In this document: positions 18,562 to 27,279 of the stretch, in pieces | Layout of the letters: every line of letters begins with the position of its first letter | Position numbering within the stretch: position 1 is the first letter of the stretch | DNA from: Ruegeria sp. HKCCD4315 | GTDB taxonomy: Bacteria > Pseudomonadota > Alphaproteobacteria > Rhodobacterales > Rhodobacteraceae | Assembly: GCF_013112245.1 (NCBI RefSeq) | Contig: NZ_WVRN01000001.1 | Coordinates: 413,001 to 477,000, forward strand | Direction: 5' to 3' | DNA: 64,000 nt | Position numbers and translations under genes: made by a program | Notes under the pieces: model-generated | Database searches by the model: none | What the model saw: only the letters and a program-made list of their open reading frames with translations | What the model was told of the DNA's origin: nothing

Positions 18562-19140
18562 TCACGGAAGGTGATTGATCTTGCCGACCGTCCATGAGTT
18601 GGCATCTAAGGTAATGTCTGTGACAGACAGATTATCGATCCTGTGCGAAAAGGTTTGCTGCCCATCTAGATCCAAAGCGCGTTGTACTTGCGTGAGGATC
18701 ACGCCGAAATGCGCGACGATCACCAGATCGCGCCCCGTGTGCTGAGCCACAAGCGCGTCGATTGCGGTATCGACCCGATTGCGGACGTCGTTCCAGCTTT
18801 CGCCCTTCGGTGGGCGGACGTCGCCGGGGTTATCCCAATAGGCAAAGGCCAGTTCAGGGTCTTCTGCTTCGATATCGGCGAAGCCGCGCAATTCCCAGCT
18901 TCCAAAGTGGATTTCCCGAAGGTCCGGATTGTGAGGCAAGCGAAGGCGCGGCCCCTGAATTGCTGACGCTGTGTCTACAGCGCGCGACAAGTCGGAAGAG
19001 ATCACAATTGCCTCGGACGGCAGATGATCATGCAGGCGTCTCAAGGCTGCTGTATCGCTCAGGTCCGCAGGCAGATCCGACCAACCGACCATGGTTTTTG
19101 CATGTGTCGGCCCGTGACGGACAAGATGCAGGCGCGTCAT
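18562..19140 (-). CDS. Histidine phosphatase, CobC-like
   Basis: A 192-residue phosphoglycerate-mutase-superfamily phosphatase. The catalytic LVRHGPTHAKT comes at the start, with Arg/His partners in SSDLSRAVDTA, the Glu in REIHFGSWE, and VIVAHFGVI near the end. AAAGG precedes the ATG (19138-19140), and the start overlaps the cobU stop by 4 bases. That coupling suggests alpha-ribazole-5'-phosphate phosphatase (CobC) in cobalamin synthesis, though substrate specificity of the family is hard to read. The longer ORF upstream of this ATG is just shadow of cobU. Confidence 0.8.
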   Translation of the reverse strand: MTRLHLVRHGPTHAKTMVGWSDLPADLSDTAALRRLHDHLPSEAIVISSDLSRAVDTASAIQGPRLRLPHNPDLREIHFGSWELRGFADIEAEDPELAFAYWDNPGDVRPPKGESWNDVRNRVDTAIDALVAQHTGRDLVIVAHFGVILTQVQRALDLDGQQTFSHRIDNLSVTDITLDANSWTVGKINHLP

Positions 19141-19658
19141 GGCAATTGGCCTTTCAGAACAGATGGTAATCCGGCTGTCACCTGTACGACCAGATCCGCC
19201 TGCGCCGCCAAGGCTATGTTCAGTCGCCCCTGCGCCTCGCGGAATTGGCGAGCGAGGGCGTTGTCCGGGACGATCCCGTGACCTACCTCGTTCGAGACAA
19301 TCACAACCTGGGCCGGGCAGTCGTTCAGGGCGTCCAGCAGATTGGTCTGTGCCACTTCCAGATCGGATTCCGCCAGAAGATGGTTGCTTAACCACATGGT
19401 GGCACAGTCGATCAGACAAATCTGATCGTGCGGCAAGCGGGCCAGCACCGGTCCCAGATCAAGAGGTTCCTCAAACGTGGTCCAGCCGTCGCCACGCTGT
19501 GTCAGATGGCGCTTAACCTTTTGGCGCATCTCGTCATCAAACACTTGTGATGTCGCAAGATAATTCCTGCTTTTCCCTGTGGAAACAATAAGTTCTTCAG
19601 CAAAAGCCGACTTGCCCGAGGCAGCCCCCCCAAGAACCAAGGTTAAATCTGACGACAC
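19137..19658 (-). CDS. cobU: Adenosylcobinamide kinase / adenosylcobinamide-phosphate guanylyltransferase
   Basis: Bifunctional enzyme (CobU/CobP) that phosphorylates adenosylcobinamide and adds GMP, late in cobalamin nucleotide-loop assembly. Walker A GGAASGKSAFAEEL is at the N-terminus, LIDCATMWLSNHLL follows, and the GTP-linked motif is IVSNEVGHGIVPDN. Two GTG starts are possible. The one at 19656-19658 has AAAGG eight bases upstream and gives 173 residues; the one at 19682 has no ribosome-binding site. Coupled to the CobC-like gene downstream. Confidence 0.92.
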   Translation of the reverse strand: MSSDLTLVLGGAASGKSAFAEELIVSTGKSRNYLATSQVFDDEMRQKVKRHLTQRGDGWTTFEEPLDLGPVLARLPHDQICLIDCATMWLSNHLLAESDLEVAQTNLLDALNDCPAQVVIVSNEVGHGIVPDNALARQFREAQGRLNIALAAQADLVVQVTAGLPSVLKGQLP

Positions 19659-19758
19659 AATTCTTACCTTTGGATGATCCACTTAGTGTTGTTTTGCGTA
19701 TCGGTCATAGGTCGGCAAAGCAAGCCCGGCCAGCGCCTGCAAAACAGGGGAGAGGTTG

Positions 19759-20637
19759 ATGGCACTGGATAACGCGACAGACTTTTCGATGTCCCGGCAA
19801 GCGATGAAGGCTGAGTTGCTGGATGCGGAAACCGAACTAAAGCTGGCTTACGCGTGGCGCGATGAGCGTGATGAACAAGCTCTGCATCGGTTGATCACCG
19901 CATATATGCGGCTGGCGATTTCGATGGCAGCTAAATTTAAACGCTATGGCGCGCCGATGAACGACCTTATTCAAGAGGCCGGGCTGGGTCTGATGAAGGC
20001 GGCAGACAAGTTCGACCCTGATCGCGGTGTGCGCTTCTCGACCTATGCCGTGTGGTGGATCAAAGCGAGCATTCAGGACTATGTGATGCGCAATTGGTCA
20101 ATGGTTCGGACCGGGTCCACATCTGCCCAAAAGTCGTTGTTTTTCAATATGCGGCGGGTTCAGGCCCGGTTGGAACGCGAGGCAGCTACCGAAGGTTTGG
20201 AGTTAGATCGTCACCAGCTTCATCAGATGATTGCCACCGAAATTGGTGTTCCCCTGCGTGATGTCGAAATGATGGAAGGGCGTCTTTCCGGTTCAGATTT
20301 CTCGCTGAATGCGGTGCAGTCTGCGGACGAAGATGGGCGCGAGTGGATCGATGCGTTAGAGGACGATCGCGAACAGGCTGCGGAATCTGTTGAACACAGC
20401 CATGATACGGCGCAACTGCGCGAGTGGTTGCTGATCGCGATGAACGCGCTGAATGACCGCGAACGTTTCATTGTGCGCGAGCGCAAGCTGCGAGAGCCTG
20501 CAAGGACGTTGGAAAGCCTTGGAGATGAGCTGGGTCTATCAAAGGAACGTGTTCGCCAGCTAGAGGCCGCGGCTTTTTCAAAAATGCGTAAGAACCTTGA
20601 AGGTCAGTCGCGCGAGGTGCAACACTTCATTGCATGA
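19759..20637 (+). CDS. rpoH: RNA polymerase sigma-32-type factor (RpoH paralogue)
   Basis: Group 3 sigma factor of 292 residues. Region 2 reads LITAYMRLAISMAAKFKRYG, DLIQEAGLGLMKAADKFDPDRG and FSTYAVWWIKASIQDYVMRNW. The RpoH box is represented by QKSLFFNMRR. Region 4 has the helix-turn-helix ESLGDELGLSKERVRQLEAAAFSKMR. The ATG at 19759 has GGGGAG just upstream; a TTG three bases earlier is less likely. Rhodobacterales usually have two RpoH proteins; with no second copy to compare, I do not assign RpoHI or RpoHII. The stop overlaps the next start (ATGA). Confidence 0.93.
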   Translation: MALDNATDFSMSRQAMKAELLDAETELKLAYAWRDERDEQALHRLITAYMRLAISMAAKFKRYGAPMNDLIQEAGLGLMKAADKFDPDRGVRFSTYAVWWIKASIQDYVMRNWSMVRTGSTSAQKSLFFNMRRVQARLEREAATEGLELDRHQLHQMIATEIGVPLRDVEMMEGRLSGSDFSLNAVQSADEDGREWIDALEDDREQAAESVEHSHDTAQLREWLLIAMNALNDRERFIVRERKLREPARTLESLGDELGLSKERVRQLEAAAFSKMRKNLEGQSREVQHFIA

Positions 20638-21458
20638 AACATCTTGCGATTCTTGTGTGTGTTCTGGGTCTTATGGTCGCCGCAGTGCGACCTGGCGGAG
20701 CTCAGGCTTTAATACCTGACACCGCGCTGACTGCGATGCAGGGCGCCGATGTCTTGATACTTGGTGAGGTGCACGACAACCCCACCCATCACCACATTCA
20801 GGCTGCAGCACTGACCGCTTTTTCTCCTTCGGCAGTTGTGTGGGAAATGGTCACTGAAGAAGGCGCTCAGCGGTTGGCGCAAAAGGCAATGTCGGACCCG
20901 GAAGAGTTGGGTCGTATCCTGAAATGGGCTGAAAGCGGATGGCCTCCGCTCAGCATGTATTACCCTGTTTTCCAAGCCTCAACGGCGCCTGTGTACGGTG
21001 CAATGGTGCCAAGGACTGCCGCACGCGCTGCGATGGAACGCGGGGCGGCCACCGCTTTGGGCGCGGATGCGGCGCGATTTGGTTTGACGGTCCCTTTGCC
21101 ACCCGATGAACAGGCAGCGCGAGAGGCGGATCAAATGGCCGCTCATTGCGACGCGTTGCCTGCTGAAATGCTGCCTCAGATGGTTGCAATTCAACGCTTG
21201 CGTGACGCGGTGCTTGCCCGCGCAGTGGTGCGTGCGATGGAAGAAACCGGCGGACCGGTTGCAGTGATCACCGGCAATGGTCACGCGCGCAAGGATCGTG
21301 GGATCCCGACCTATCTTGCGCGTCTTCAGCCGGGTTGGAAGGTTGTTGCAATAGGACAATCCGAGGACGGGATTATCGATGGTGATTTTGACGTGGTAAT
21401 CGACAGCCCATCGATAGAGCGCGAAGACCCCTGCGCTGCGTTCCAGGTGCAAAATTAA
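20634..21458 (+). CDS. ChaN-like exported protein (haem-binding uptake / Tiki superfamily)
   Basis: A 274-residue protein with a cleavable signal peptide (MKHLAILVCVLGLMVAAVRPGGAQA). The ChaN/Tiki hallmarks are VLILGEVHDNPTHHHIQAAAL near the mature N-terminus and VAVITGNGHARKDRGIPTYL toward the end, which form the paired Glu/His active-site-like region. No lipobox is seen. Characterised relatives bind haem (Campylobacter ChaN) or are metalloproteases (Tiki); neither role can be chosen here. It overlaps rpoH by 4 bases, so it may be cotranscribed with the heat-shock sigma factor. Confidence 0.82.
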   Translation: MKHLAILVCVLGLMVAAVRPGGAQALIPDTALTAMQGADVLILGEVHDNPTHHHIQAAALTAFSPSAVVWEMVTEEGAQRLAQKAMSDPEELGRILKWAESGWPPLSMYYPVFQASTAPVYGAMVPRTAARAAMERGAATALGADAARFGLTVPLPPDEQAAREADQMAAHCDALPAEMLPQMVAIQRLRDAVLARAVVRAMEETGGPVAVITGNGHARKDRGIPTYLARLQPGWKVVAIGQSEDGIIDGDFDVVIDSPSIEREDPCAAFQVQN

Positions 21459-21521
21459 TCTCTGGAACTACCTGCTGGCCTTGCCTAATGTCGGGGCCGA
21501 CCGGGACGGGAAGGGCTGAAC

Positions 21522-22718
21522 ATGCTGTCATCCAAACGCATTTTGCTGATCATTGGCGGGGGGATTGCGGCCTATAAGTCGCTGGATCTGATCCGCAGGC
21601 TGCGCGAGCGTGGAGCGGCTGTGACACCCGTTCTGACCCGCGCAGCGGAAGAGTTTGTAACCCCCTTGTCCGTGTCCGCACTTGCAGGCGAAAAAGTCTA
21701 TCGCGATCTGTTCGATCTGACCGATGAGGCTGAGATGGGGCATATTCAGCTCTCACGCTCGGCCGATTTGATCGTCGTGGCCCCTGCAACGGCGGATCTG
21801 ATGGGCAAGATGGCCTCTGGGCTGGCCAACGATCTGGCATCGACCGTTCTGATGGCGACTGACACGCCTGTTCTTTGCGCGCCCGCGATGAATGTACGGA
21901 TGTGGGATCACCCGGCAACGCAACGCAACCTAAAGCAGCTGCAGGCGGATGGGGTGCGTTTTGTTGGGCCAAATGAAGGCGACATGGCCTGCGGCGAATA
22001 CGGTCCGGGCCGCATGTCCGAGCCGTTGGAAATCGTTGCGGCGATTGAGGCTCAACTGACAGCGGGACCTTTGGCTGGAAAACGTGTGCTCGTGACCTCC
22101 GGCCCCACGCACGAACCGATTGATCCTGTGCGCTATATCGCGAACCGGTCGTCCGGTGCGCAAGGCTCCGCTGTGGCACAAGCGCTGGCGGATTTGGGGG
22201 CCGAGGTGATCTTTGTTACCGGTCCCGCAGATGTGCCCCCTCCGGCAGGTGTACAGGTCGTACCGGTCGAGACGGCGCAACAGATGTCTGACGCGGTCGA
22301 TGCCGCTCTGCCCGTCGATGCGGGCGTGTTCGCGGCGGCGGTCGCCGATTGGCGTGTGGCAAGCGCATCGGACAAGAAACTGAAGAAAAGCCGGGATGGC
22401 CTGCCGGTTCTGGAATTTGCCGAAAACCCGGACATTCTGAAACGTGTATCCCAGATGGATGTGGGCCGCCCGCCGCTGGTGGTGGGCTTTGCGGCGGAAA
22501 CGGACGATGTGGTTGAACACGCCACCGCCAAGCGCCTTCGCAAAGGCTGCGATTGGATCGTTGCGAACGATGTCAGCCCGGCAACCGGCATCATGGGTGG
22601 GTCCGAGAATGCGGTCATTCTGATCTCGGGCAGTGGCGCCGAAGAATGGCCGCGCTTGGGCAAGGACGAAGTTGCCCGGCGTCTGGCGGCAAAGATCGCG
22701 GACGCATTGGCAGACTGA
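21522..22718 (+). CDS. coaBC: Bifunctional phosphopantothenoylcysteine decarboxylase / phosphopantothenate-cysteine ligase
   Basis: Two steps of coenzyme A synthesis in one 398-residue flavoprotein. The CoaC half has ILLIIGGGIAAYKSLDLIRRLRERG, the PAMNVRMWDHPATQRNL motif and the substrate clamp ACGEYGPGRMSEP. The CoaB half has VLVTSGPTHEPIDPVRYIANRSSGAQG and the KKLKKS lysine patch. GAAGGG precedes the ATG. dut follows 15 bases later. Confidence 0.97.
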   Translation: MLSSKRILLIIGGGIAAYKSLDLIRRLRERGAAVTPVLTRAAEEFVTPLSVSALAGEKVYRDLFDLTDEAEMGHIQLSRSADLIVVAPATADLMGKMASGLANDLASTVLMATDTPVLCAPAMNVRMWDHPATQRNLKQLQADGVRFVGPNEGDMACGEYGPGRMSEPLEIVAAIEAQLTAGPLAGKRVLVTSGPTHEPIDPVRYIANRSSGAQGSAVAQALADLGAEVIFVTGPADVPPPAGVQVVPVETAQQMSDAVDAALPVDAGVFAAAVADWRVASASDKKLKKSRDGLPVLEFAENPDILKRVSQMDVGRPPLVVGFAAETDDVVEHATAKRLRKGCDWIVANDVSPATGIMGGSENAVILISGSGAEEWPRLGKDEVARRLAAKIADALAD

Positions 22719-22733
22719 AGGAAAGGCAAGGGC

Positions 22734-23189
22734 ATGGTTGCAATTCGAGTGATCCGCGAAGACGGCGCAGACCCGGCTATCGCGCTTCCGTCTTACGAAA
22801 CGGCTGGTGCCGCCGGTGCGGATGTGCGCGCCAACTTGCCAGGTGGCACCCCTGTCGTGTTGGAACCCGGCCAACGCGCTCTCGTGCCAACCGGCCTGCG
22901 CATCGAAATACCTCAGGGGTACGAGGTTCAGGTCCGTCCTCGCTCGGGCCTTGCACTGAAACACGGGATTACACTGCCCAACACGCCAGGCACCATCGAC
23001 AGTGACTATCGCGGACCCTTGGGGGTGATCGTGATGAACGCGGGCCAGGACCGGTTCGAGATTGTTCATGGCGAGCGCATCGCGCAACTGGTAGTCGCTC
23101 CGGTCGTGCAAGCCACATTCGAACTGGCTGATGAATTGGGTGAAACCGGTCGCGGGTCCGGCGGCTTTGGCTCAACCGGGCGCGGTTGA
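22734..23189 (+). CDS. dut: dUTP diphosphatase
   Basis: Trimeric dUTPase of 151 residues hydrolysing dUTP to dUMP. All five family motifs are present in order: [51 protein letters not shown] and the C-terminal [11 protein letters not shown] arm that closes over the active site. Located directly after coaBC, a common alphaproteobacterial pairing. Its stop shares bases with the next start (TGATG). Confidence 0.97.
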   Translation: MVAIRVIREDGADPAIALPSYETAGAAGADVRANLPGGTPVVLEPGQRALVPTGLRIEIPQGYEVQVRPRSGLALKHGITLPNTPGTIDSDYRGPLGVIVMNAGQDRFEIVHGERIAQLVVAPVVQATFELADELGETGRGSGGFGSTGRG

Positions 23190-24238
23190 TGCTGCTGGTT
23201 TTTGTTCTGGCCGCGGGACTTTGGGGTGTTGGCTATATCGCCGGCACGTCAAAAACAGCGCGTGTGGTTTCGGTCAGTGTGCTGTTAGCCGGAGTGATCC
23301 TGTCTCATCTGATCTTGCCAGACGGGCATCCGCTGCGTCAGGCGACAGGCGGCTCGGCGGCAATGTGGCTGATCCTTGTGGGTTTCGGCGCGATTGTTTT
23401 GGTGTATGGCAGGGGGCTGAAGGCTTTGCGCAATCGCGCAAAGCCCGTTTCAGATCAGGAACCTGCCATGCCCATCGACCGATTTACCGAGACCGAGTTG
23501 GACCGCTATGCCCGCCATATTGTTTTGCGCGAATTGGGCGGTCCGGGGCAGAAAAAGCTGAAAAAAGCACGGGTTCTTGTGATTGGCGCGGGTGGTTTGG
23601 GTGCCCCGGCTTTGCAATATCTGGCTGCAGCGGGTGTGGGCACAATCGGTGTCATAGATGATGACGTTGTCGAGAACGCCAACCTGCAGCGGCAGGTCAT
23701 TCACCGGGACACAGATATCGGCATGCCCAAGGTTTTCTCGGCACAGCAGGCGATGGAGGCGCAGAACCCGAACGTGGTGGTTCTGCCCTATCATCGCCGG
23801 TTGGGCGATGAGATTGCGGCCGATCTGTTTGCCGATTTCGACCTGATCCTTGACGGGACCGATAATTTTGACACGCGCTATCTGGCCAACCGCACGGCCG
23901 TCGCGCTGGGCAAACCTCTGATCTCGGGGGCTTTGTCGCAGTGGGAAGGGCAGCTGAGTGTGTTCGACCCGGCCTATGGCACCCCGTGCTATCAGTGCAT
24001 TTTCCCCGAGGCGCCAGCCCCCGGTCTGGCCCCGTCCTGTTCCGAAGCCGGGGTGATCGGCCCCTTGCCCGGCGTTGTTGGGTCGATGATGGCGGTTGAG
24101 GCGATCAAGGTGATCACGGGCGCAGGCATGGCTTTGCGTGGCGAGATGCTGATCTATGACGCTCTGTACGGCGAAAGCCGCAAGATAACGCTGACCCGTC
24201 GCGCCGATTGCCCAGTCTGCGGCACCGCGAACGATTAA
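23189..24238 (+). CDS. MoeB/ThiF-family adenylyltransferase with N-terminal membrane anchor
   Basis: An E1-like enzyme of 349 residues. The C-terminal 255 residues are a MoeB/ThiF domain: YARHIVLRELGGPGQKKLKKA, the nucleotide-binding VIGAGGLGAPALQYL, DGTDNFDTRYL, and zinc ligands CYQC and CPVC. These adenylate the C-terminus of sulfur carriers (MoaD or ThiS type). The first 90 or so residues are unusual, containing two hydrophobic segments (LLVFVLAAGLWGVGYIAG; MWLILVGFGAIVLVYG) before MPIDRFTETELDRY. An internal ATG there (about 23468) could give a soluble form. The upstream ATG overlaps the dut stop. Confidence 0.85.
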   Translation: MLLVFVLAAGLWGVGYIAGTSKTARVVSVSVLLAGVILSHLILPDGHPLRQATGGSAAMWLILVGFGAIVLVYGRGLKALRNRAKPVSDQEPAMPIDRFTETELDRYARHIVLRELGGPGQKKLKKARVLVIGAGGLGAPALQYLAAAGVGTIGVIDDDVVENANLQRQVIHRDTDIGMPKVFSAQQAMEAQNPNVVVLPYHRRLGDEIAADLFADFDLILDGTDNFDTRYLANRTAVALGKPLISGALSQWEGQLSVFDPAYGTPCYQCIFPEAPAPGLAPSCSEAGVIGPLPGVVGSMMAVEAIKVITGAGMALRGEMLIYDALYGESRKITLTRRADCPVCGTAND

Positions 24239-24313
24239 CCTTTCTTTACGCAGGCTTTGGGTTCTGGAACACCCGGCCTTGGCGACTTAGCTATAGGGTC
24301 AAAGGAGATCCGA

Positions 24314-26329
24314 ATGACCAACCCGATCCTGTCCAGCTGGACCACCCCGTTTGAAATTGCCCCCTTTGCCGAAATCTCGGACGATGATTTCGCCCCGGCG
24401 CTGGATCAGGCAATGACGGCGCATAACGATCAGATCGCGGCGATTGCCGAGAATTCTGACGCTCCGACCTTTGCCAATACGATTGAGGCTTTGGAGGCTG
24501 CGGGCGAGCAGTTGGACAAGGTTCTGTCGGTCTTTTTCACGGTTGCAGGGGCAGACAGCAATCCCAGACGGGAAGAGTTGCAGCGAGAGTTCTCCCCCAA
24601 GCTGTCGGCACATTTTTCCGGCATTTCCTCGAACAAGGCGCTGTTCAAACGCGTGGCCGATCTATGGGCGCGGCGCGATGATCTGAACTTGACAGAAGAA
24701 CAGGCGCGTGTGCTGATGTTGACCCATCGCGGTTTCGTGCGTGCTGGCGCAGCACTGGCAGGGGAAGACGATACCCGGATGCAAGAGATCAAGTCGCGCC
24801 TCGCCTCTTTGGGGACGTCCTTTACTCAAAACCTGTTGGCAGATGAGCGGGACTGGTTCATGGACCTGACCGAAGAGGATCTGCAGGGCCTGCCGGATTT
24901 CGTCGTGGACGCGGCCCGCGCTGCGGGGCAAGAGAAAGAGGCACAAGGGCCAGTTGTAACCCTGTCGCGGTCGCTGATTGTACCGTTCCTGCAATTCTCA
25001 CCTCGTCGGGACCTGCGCGAAAAGGCATATCGCGCCTGGGCCGCGCGTGGTGCCAATGGCGGCGACACCGACAACCGCGACATCGCTGCCGAGATTTTGG
25101 CGCTGCGTGAGGAACGCGCCAAGCTGCTGGGCTATGACAGTTTCGCCGACTACAAGCTGGAAACCGAAATGGCCCGCACACCGGACCGTGTGCGTGAACT
25201 GTTGATGCAGGTGTGGGAAGCGGCAAAATCCCGTGCCGATGCTGACGCCGAGATCCTGACACAGATGATGCAGGAAGACGGCATCAACGGCCCGCTGGAA
25301 GCCTGGGATTGGCGCTACTACGCCGAAAAGCGGCGCAAGGCGGAACACGATCTGGATGAGGCGGCCCTGAAACCCTATCTGCAACTGGATCGTATGATCG
25401 AGGCGTCTTTTGCCTGCGCAAACCGTCTGTTCGGGCTGGAATTCGCGCCGCTGGACGTTCCGCTCTATCACCCGGATTGCCGGGCTTGGGAAGTCACACG
25501 TGACGGGCAACACATTGCCGTTTTCATCGGTGACTACTTTGCGCGGGGATCGAAGCGGTCTGGTGCGTGGTGCAGCGCGATGCGGGCGCAGGCGAAATTC
25601 CCGCAGGTTCAGGCACCTATTGTGATCAATGTCTGCAATTTTGCCAAAGGTGATCCGGCGCTACTGTCTTATGACGACGCGCGGACATTGTTCCACGAAT
25701 TCGGCCATGCCCTGCACCAGATGCTGTCGAATGTGACCTATGAAAGCATTTCTGGCACCTCGGTTGCGCGTGATTTCGTAGAACTGCCCAGCCAGCTTTA
25801 CGAACACTGGTTGGAAGTGCCCGAAGTTCTGGCCGAATTTGCTACCCATGCCGAAACGGGCGAGCCAATGCCGCAAGAGATGCTGCAGAAGGTGTTAAAC
25901 GCCGCCAATTTCGATCAAGGGTTCCAGACGGTGGAATATGTTGCCTCGGCGCTCGTTGATCTGGCCTTCCATGACGGCGACGCCCCGGCAGATCCGATGG
26001 CAAAACAGGCCGAAGTTCTGGCGGATCTGGGAATGCCACATGCTATCGGAATGCGCCACGCCACGCCCCATTTTGCCCATGTCTTTGCCGGTGATGGCTA
26101 TAGCTCGGGCTATTACAGTTACATGTGGTCCGAGGTGATGGATGCCGACGCCTTCGCCGCCTTTGAAGAGGCAGGCAGTGCCTTTGATCCCGAACGCGCC
26201 AAGGCGCTGGAAGACAACATCCTGTCCACCGGCGGGTCGCGAGAGGCAGAAGACCTGTATCTGGCGTTCCGGGGTCGATTGCCGGGTGTGAACGCCCTGT
26301 TGAAAGGCCGCGGTTTGATCGCGGCCTGA
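24314..26329 (+). CDS. M3-family zinc oligopeptidase (oligopeptidase A / Dcp type)
   Basis: Cytoplasmic thimet-oligopeptidase-like enzyme of 671 residues. The zinc site is FHEFGHALHQML (about residues 460-471), with the third ligand Glu in FVELPSQLYEHW about 30 residues on. The family stretch GYSSGYYSYMWSEVMDADAFAAF is near the C-terminus. AAAGGAG lies 7 bases before the ATG at 24314, so the extra 19 codons upstream are not used. It degrades short peptides. Assignment between PrlC and peptidyl-dipeptidase Dcp is not firm. Confidence 0.93.
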   Translation: MTNPILSSWTTPFEIAPFAEISDDDFAPALDQAMTAHNDQIAAIAENSDAPTFANTIEALEAAGEQLDKVLSVFFTVAGADSNPRREELQREFSPKLSAHFSGISSNKALFKRVADLWARRDDLNLTEEQARVLMLTHRGFVRAGAALAGEDDTRMQEIKSRLASLGTSFTQNLLADERDWFMDLTEEDLQGLPDFVVDAARAAGQEKEAQGPVVTLSRSLIVPFLQFSPRRDLREKAYRAWAARGANGGDTDNRDIAAEILALREERAKLLGYDSFADYKLETEMARTPDRVRELLMQVWEAAKSRADADAEILTQMMQEDGINGPLEAWDWRYYAEKRRKAEHDLDEAALKPYLQLDRMIEASFACANRLFGLEFAPLDVPLYHPDCRAWEVTRDGQHIAVFIGDYFARGSKRSGAWCSAMRAQAKFPQVQAPIVINVCNFAKGDPALLSYDDARTLFHEFGHALHQMLSNVTYESISGTSVARDFVELPSQLYEHWLEVPEVLAEFATHAETGEPMPQEMLQKVLNAANFDQGFQTVEYVASALVDLAFHDGDAPADPMAKQAEVLADLGMPHAIGMRHATPHFAHVFAGDGYSSGYYSYMWSEVMDADAFAAFEEAGSAFDPERAKALEDNILSTGGSREAEDLYLAFRGRLPGVNALLKGRGLIAA

Positions 26330-26331
26330 GT

Positions 26332-27264
26332 TCAGTAGCCCAGAGTGCGATCTACGAGGTGCACAAAGGGCTCTCCGGCCTCACCGCGCCGGATATTCTC
26401 GCAAATGACCTGCGCGGCTGTGATCGGGCGGGTTTCAGACGCGATATGCGGAGTGACAGTGACGTTCGGGTGCGCCCAATAGGGGTGATCGGCAGGCAAG
26501 GGCTCGATACGAAACACGTCCAGTGTTGCGTGGCCGACGTGACCTGTGTTCAGGGCATCCAATAGCGCATCGTCATCGATCAGCGGGCCACGACCCGGGT
26601 TGATGATCCGCGCGCCCTTAGGCAGCAAGGCCAGCGTTTCGGCGTTCAGCGCGTTTTCTGTGGCAGGTGTATCAGGAAGCAACAGCACCACGATCTCTGC
26701 CTGAGAAAGCGCTTGCCGTAATCCTTCTGGACCATGCAGACAAACAATGCCGGGAATGTCTTTGGCGGTACGGCTCCAACCGGAGACTTGAAAGTTCAGC
26801 GCTGTCAGGGCTCGGGCTGCGGCCTCACCCAACGTGCCCAATCCCAAAATACAGACGTTACGCTCTTGGGCCAAGGGCGGGGCAGCAGGGGTCCAGACGC
26901 CATCCTGAACGGTAATGTGCTGGTCCATGCCCAGATGGTAGCGCAGGACGTGGCCCACAACCCATTCGGTCATGCCCTGCGTCAGCCCGTGATCCACCAT
27001 CCGCGCCAATGGGACAGTCAGCGTTTCATTATCCGCGATCTTCTCGACACCTGCCCAAAGGCTCAACACCGCTTTCAATCGCGTATAGGGGGTGAAGTCT
27101 TGCAAACCGCCATTCGGAGCATAGACGACATAGTCCACTTGATCCGGCTCAAACTCGGTGCTCAGCCGTGCGTCGACATTGGCCTCTGCCAGGAAATTGG
27201 TCAGCAGCGGCTCATACACGGGCCAAAGCGCAGGGCGCGCGGAAAACAGGACGTTTGCGGGCAT
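26332..27264 (-). CDS. ghrA: Glyoxylate/hydroxypyruvate reductase A-like D-2-hydroxyacid dehydrogenase
   Basis: NAD(P)H-dependent reductase of 310 residues. The Rossmann entry is ILGLGTLGEAAARALTAL, followed by LLLPDTPATENALN and the catalytic Arg/Glu/His set (NPGRGPLIDDDALLDAL; VTPHIASETRP). It matches the GhrA branch, which reduces glyoxylate and hydroxypyruvate. The gene lies 15 bases after rodA in the same direction and may receive read-through from the cell-shape operon. Confidence 0.87.
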   Translation of the reverse strand: MPANVLFSARPALWPVYEPLLTNFLAEANVDARLSTEFEPDQVDYVVYAPNGGLQDFTPYTRLKAVLSLWAGVEKIADNETLTVPLARMVDHGLTQGMTEWVVGHVLRYHLGMDQHITVQDGVWTPAAPPLAQERNVCILGLGTLGEAAARALTALNFQVSGWSRTAKDIPGIVCLHGPEGLRQALSQAEIVVLLLPDTPATENALNAETLALLPKGARIINPGRGPLIDDDALLDALNTGHVGHATLDVFRIEPLPADHPYWAHPNVTVTPHIASETRPITAAQVICENIRRGEAGEPFVHLVDRTLGY

Positions 27265-27279
27265 CGGGGGCCTTTCAGA

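Noticed and set aside
19141..19419. N-terminal extension of the CobC-like phosphatase frame
   Set aside because: It is the out-of-frame reading of cobU. The phosphatase begins at its own ATG with AAAGG upstream and the RHG motif right after.
21930..23111. 393-codon open frame on the minus strand
   Set aside because: Opposite coaBC and dut, both of which have complete family motifs.
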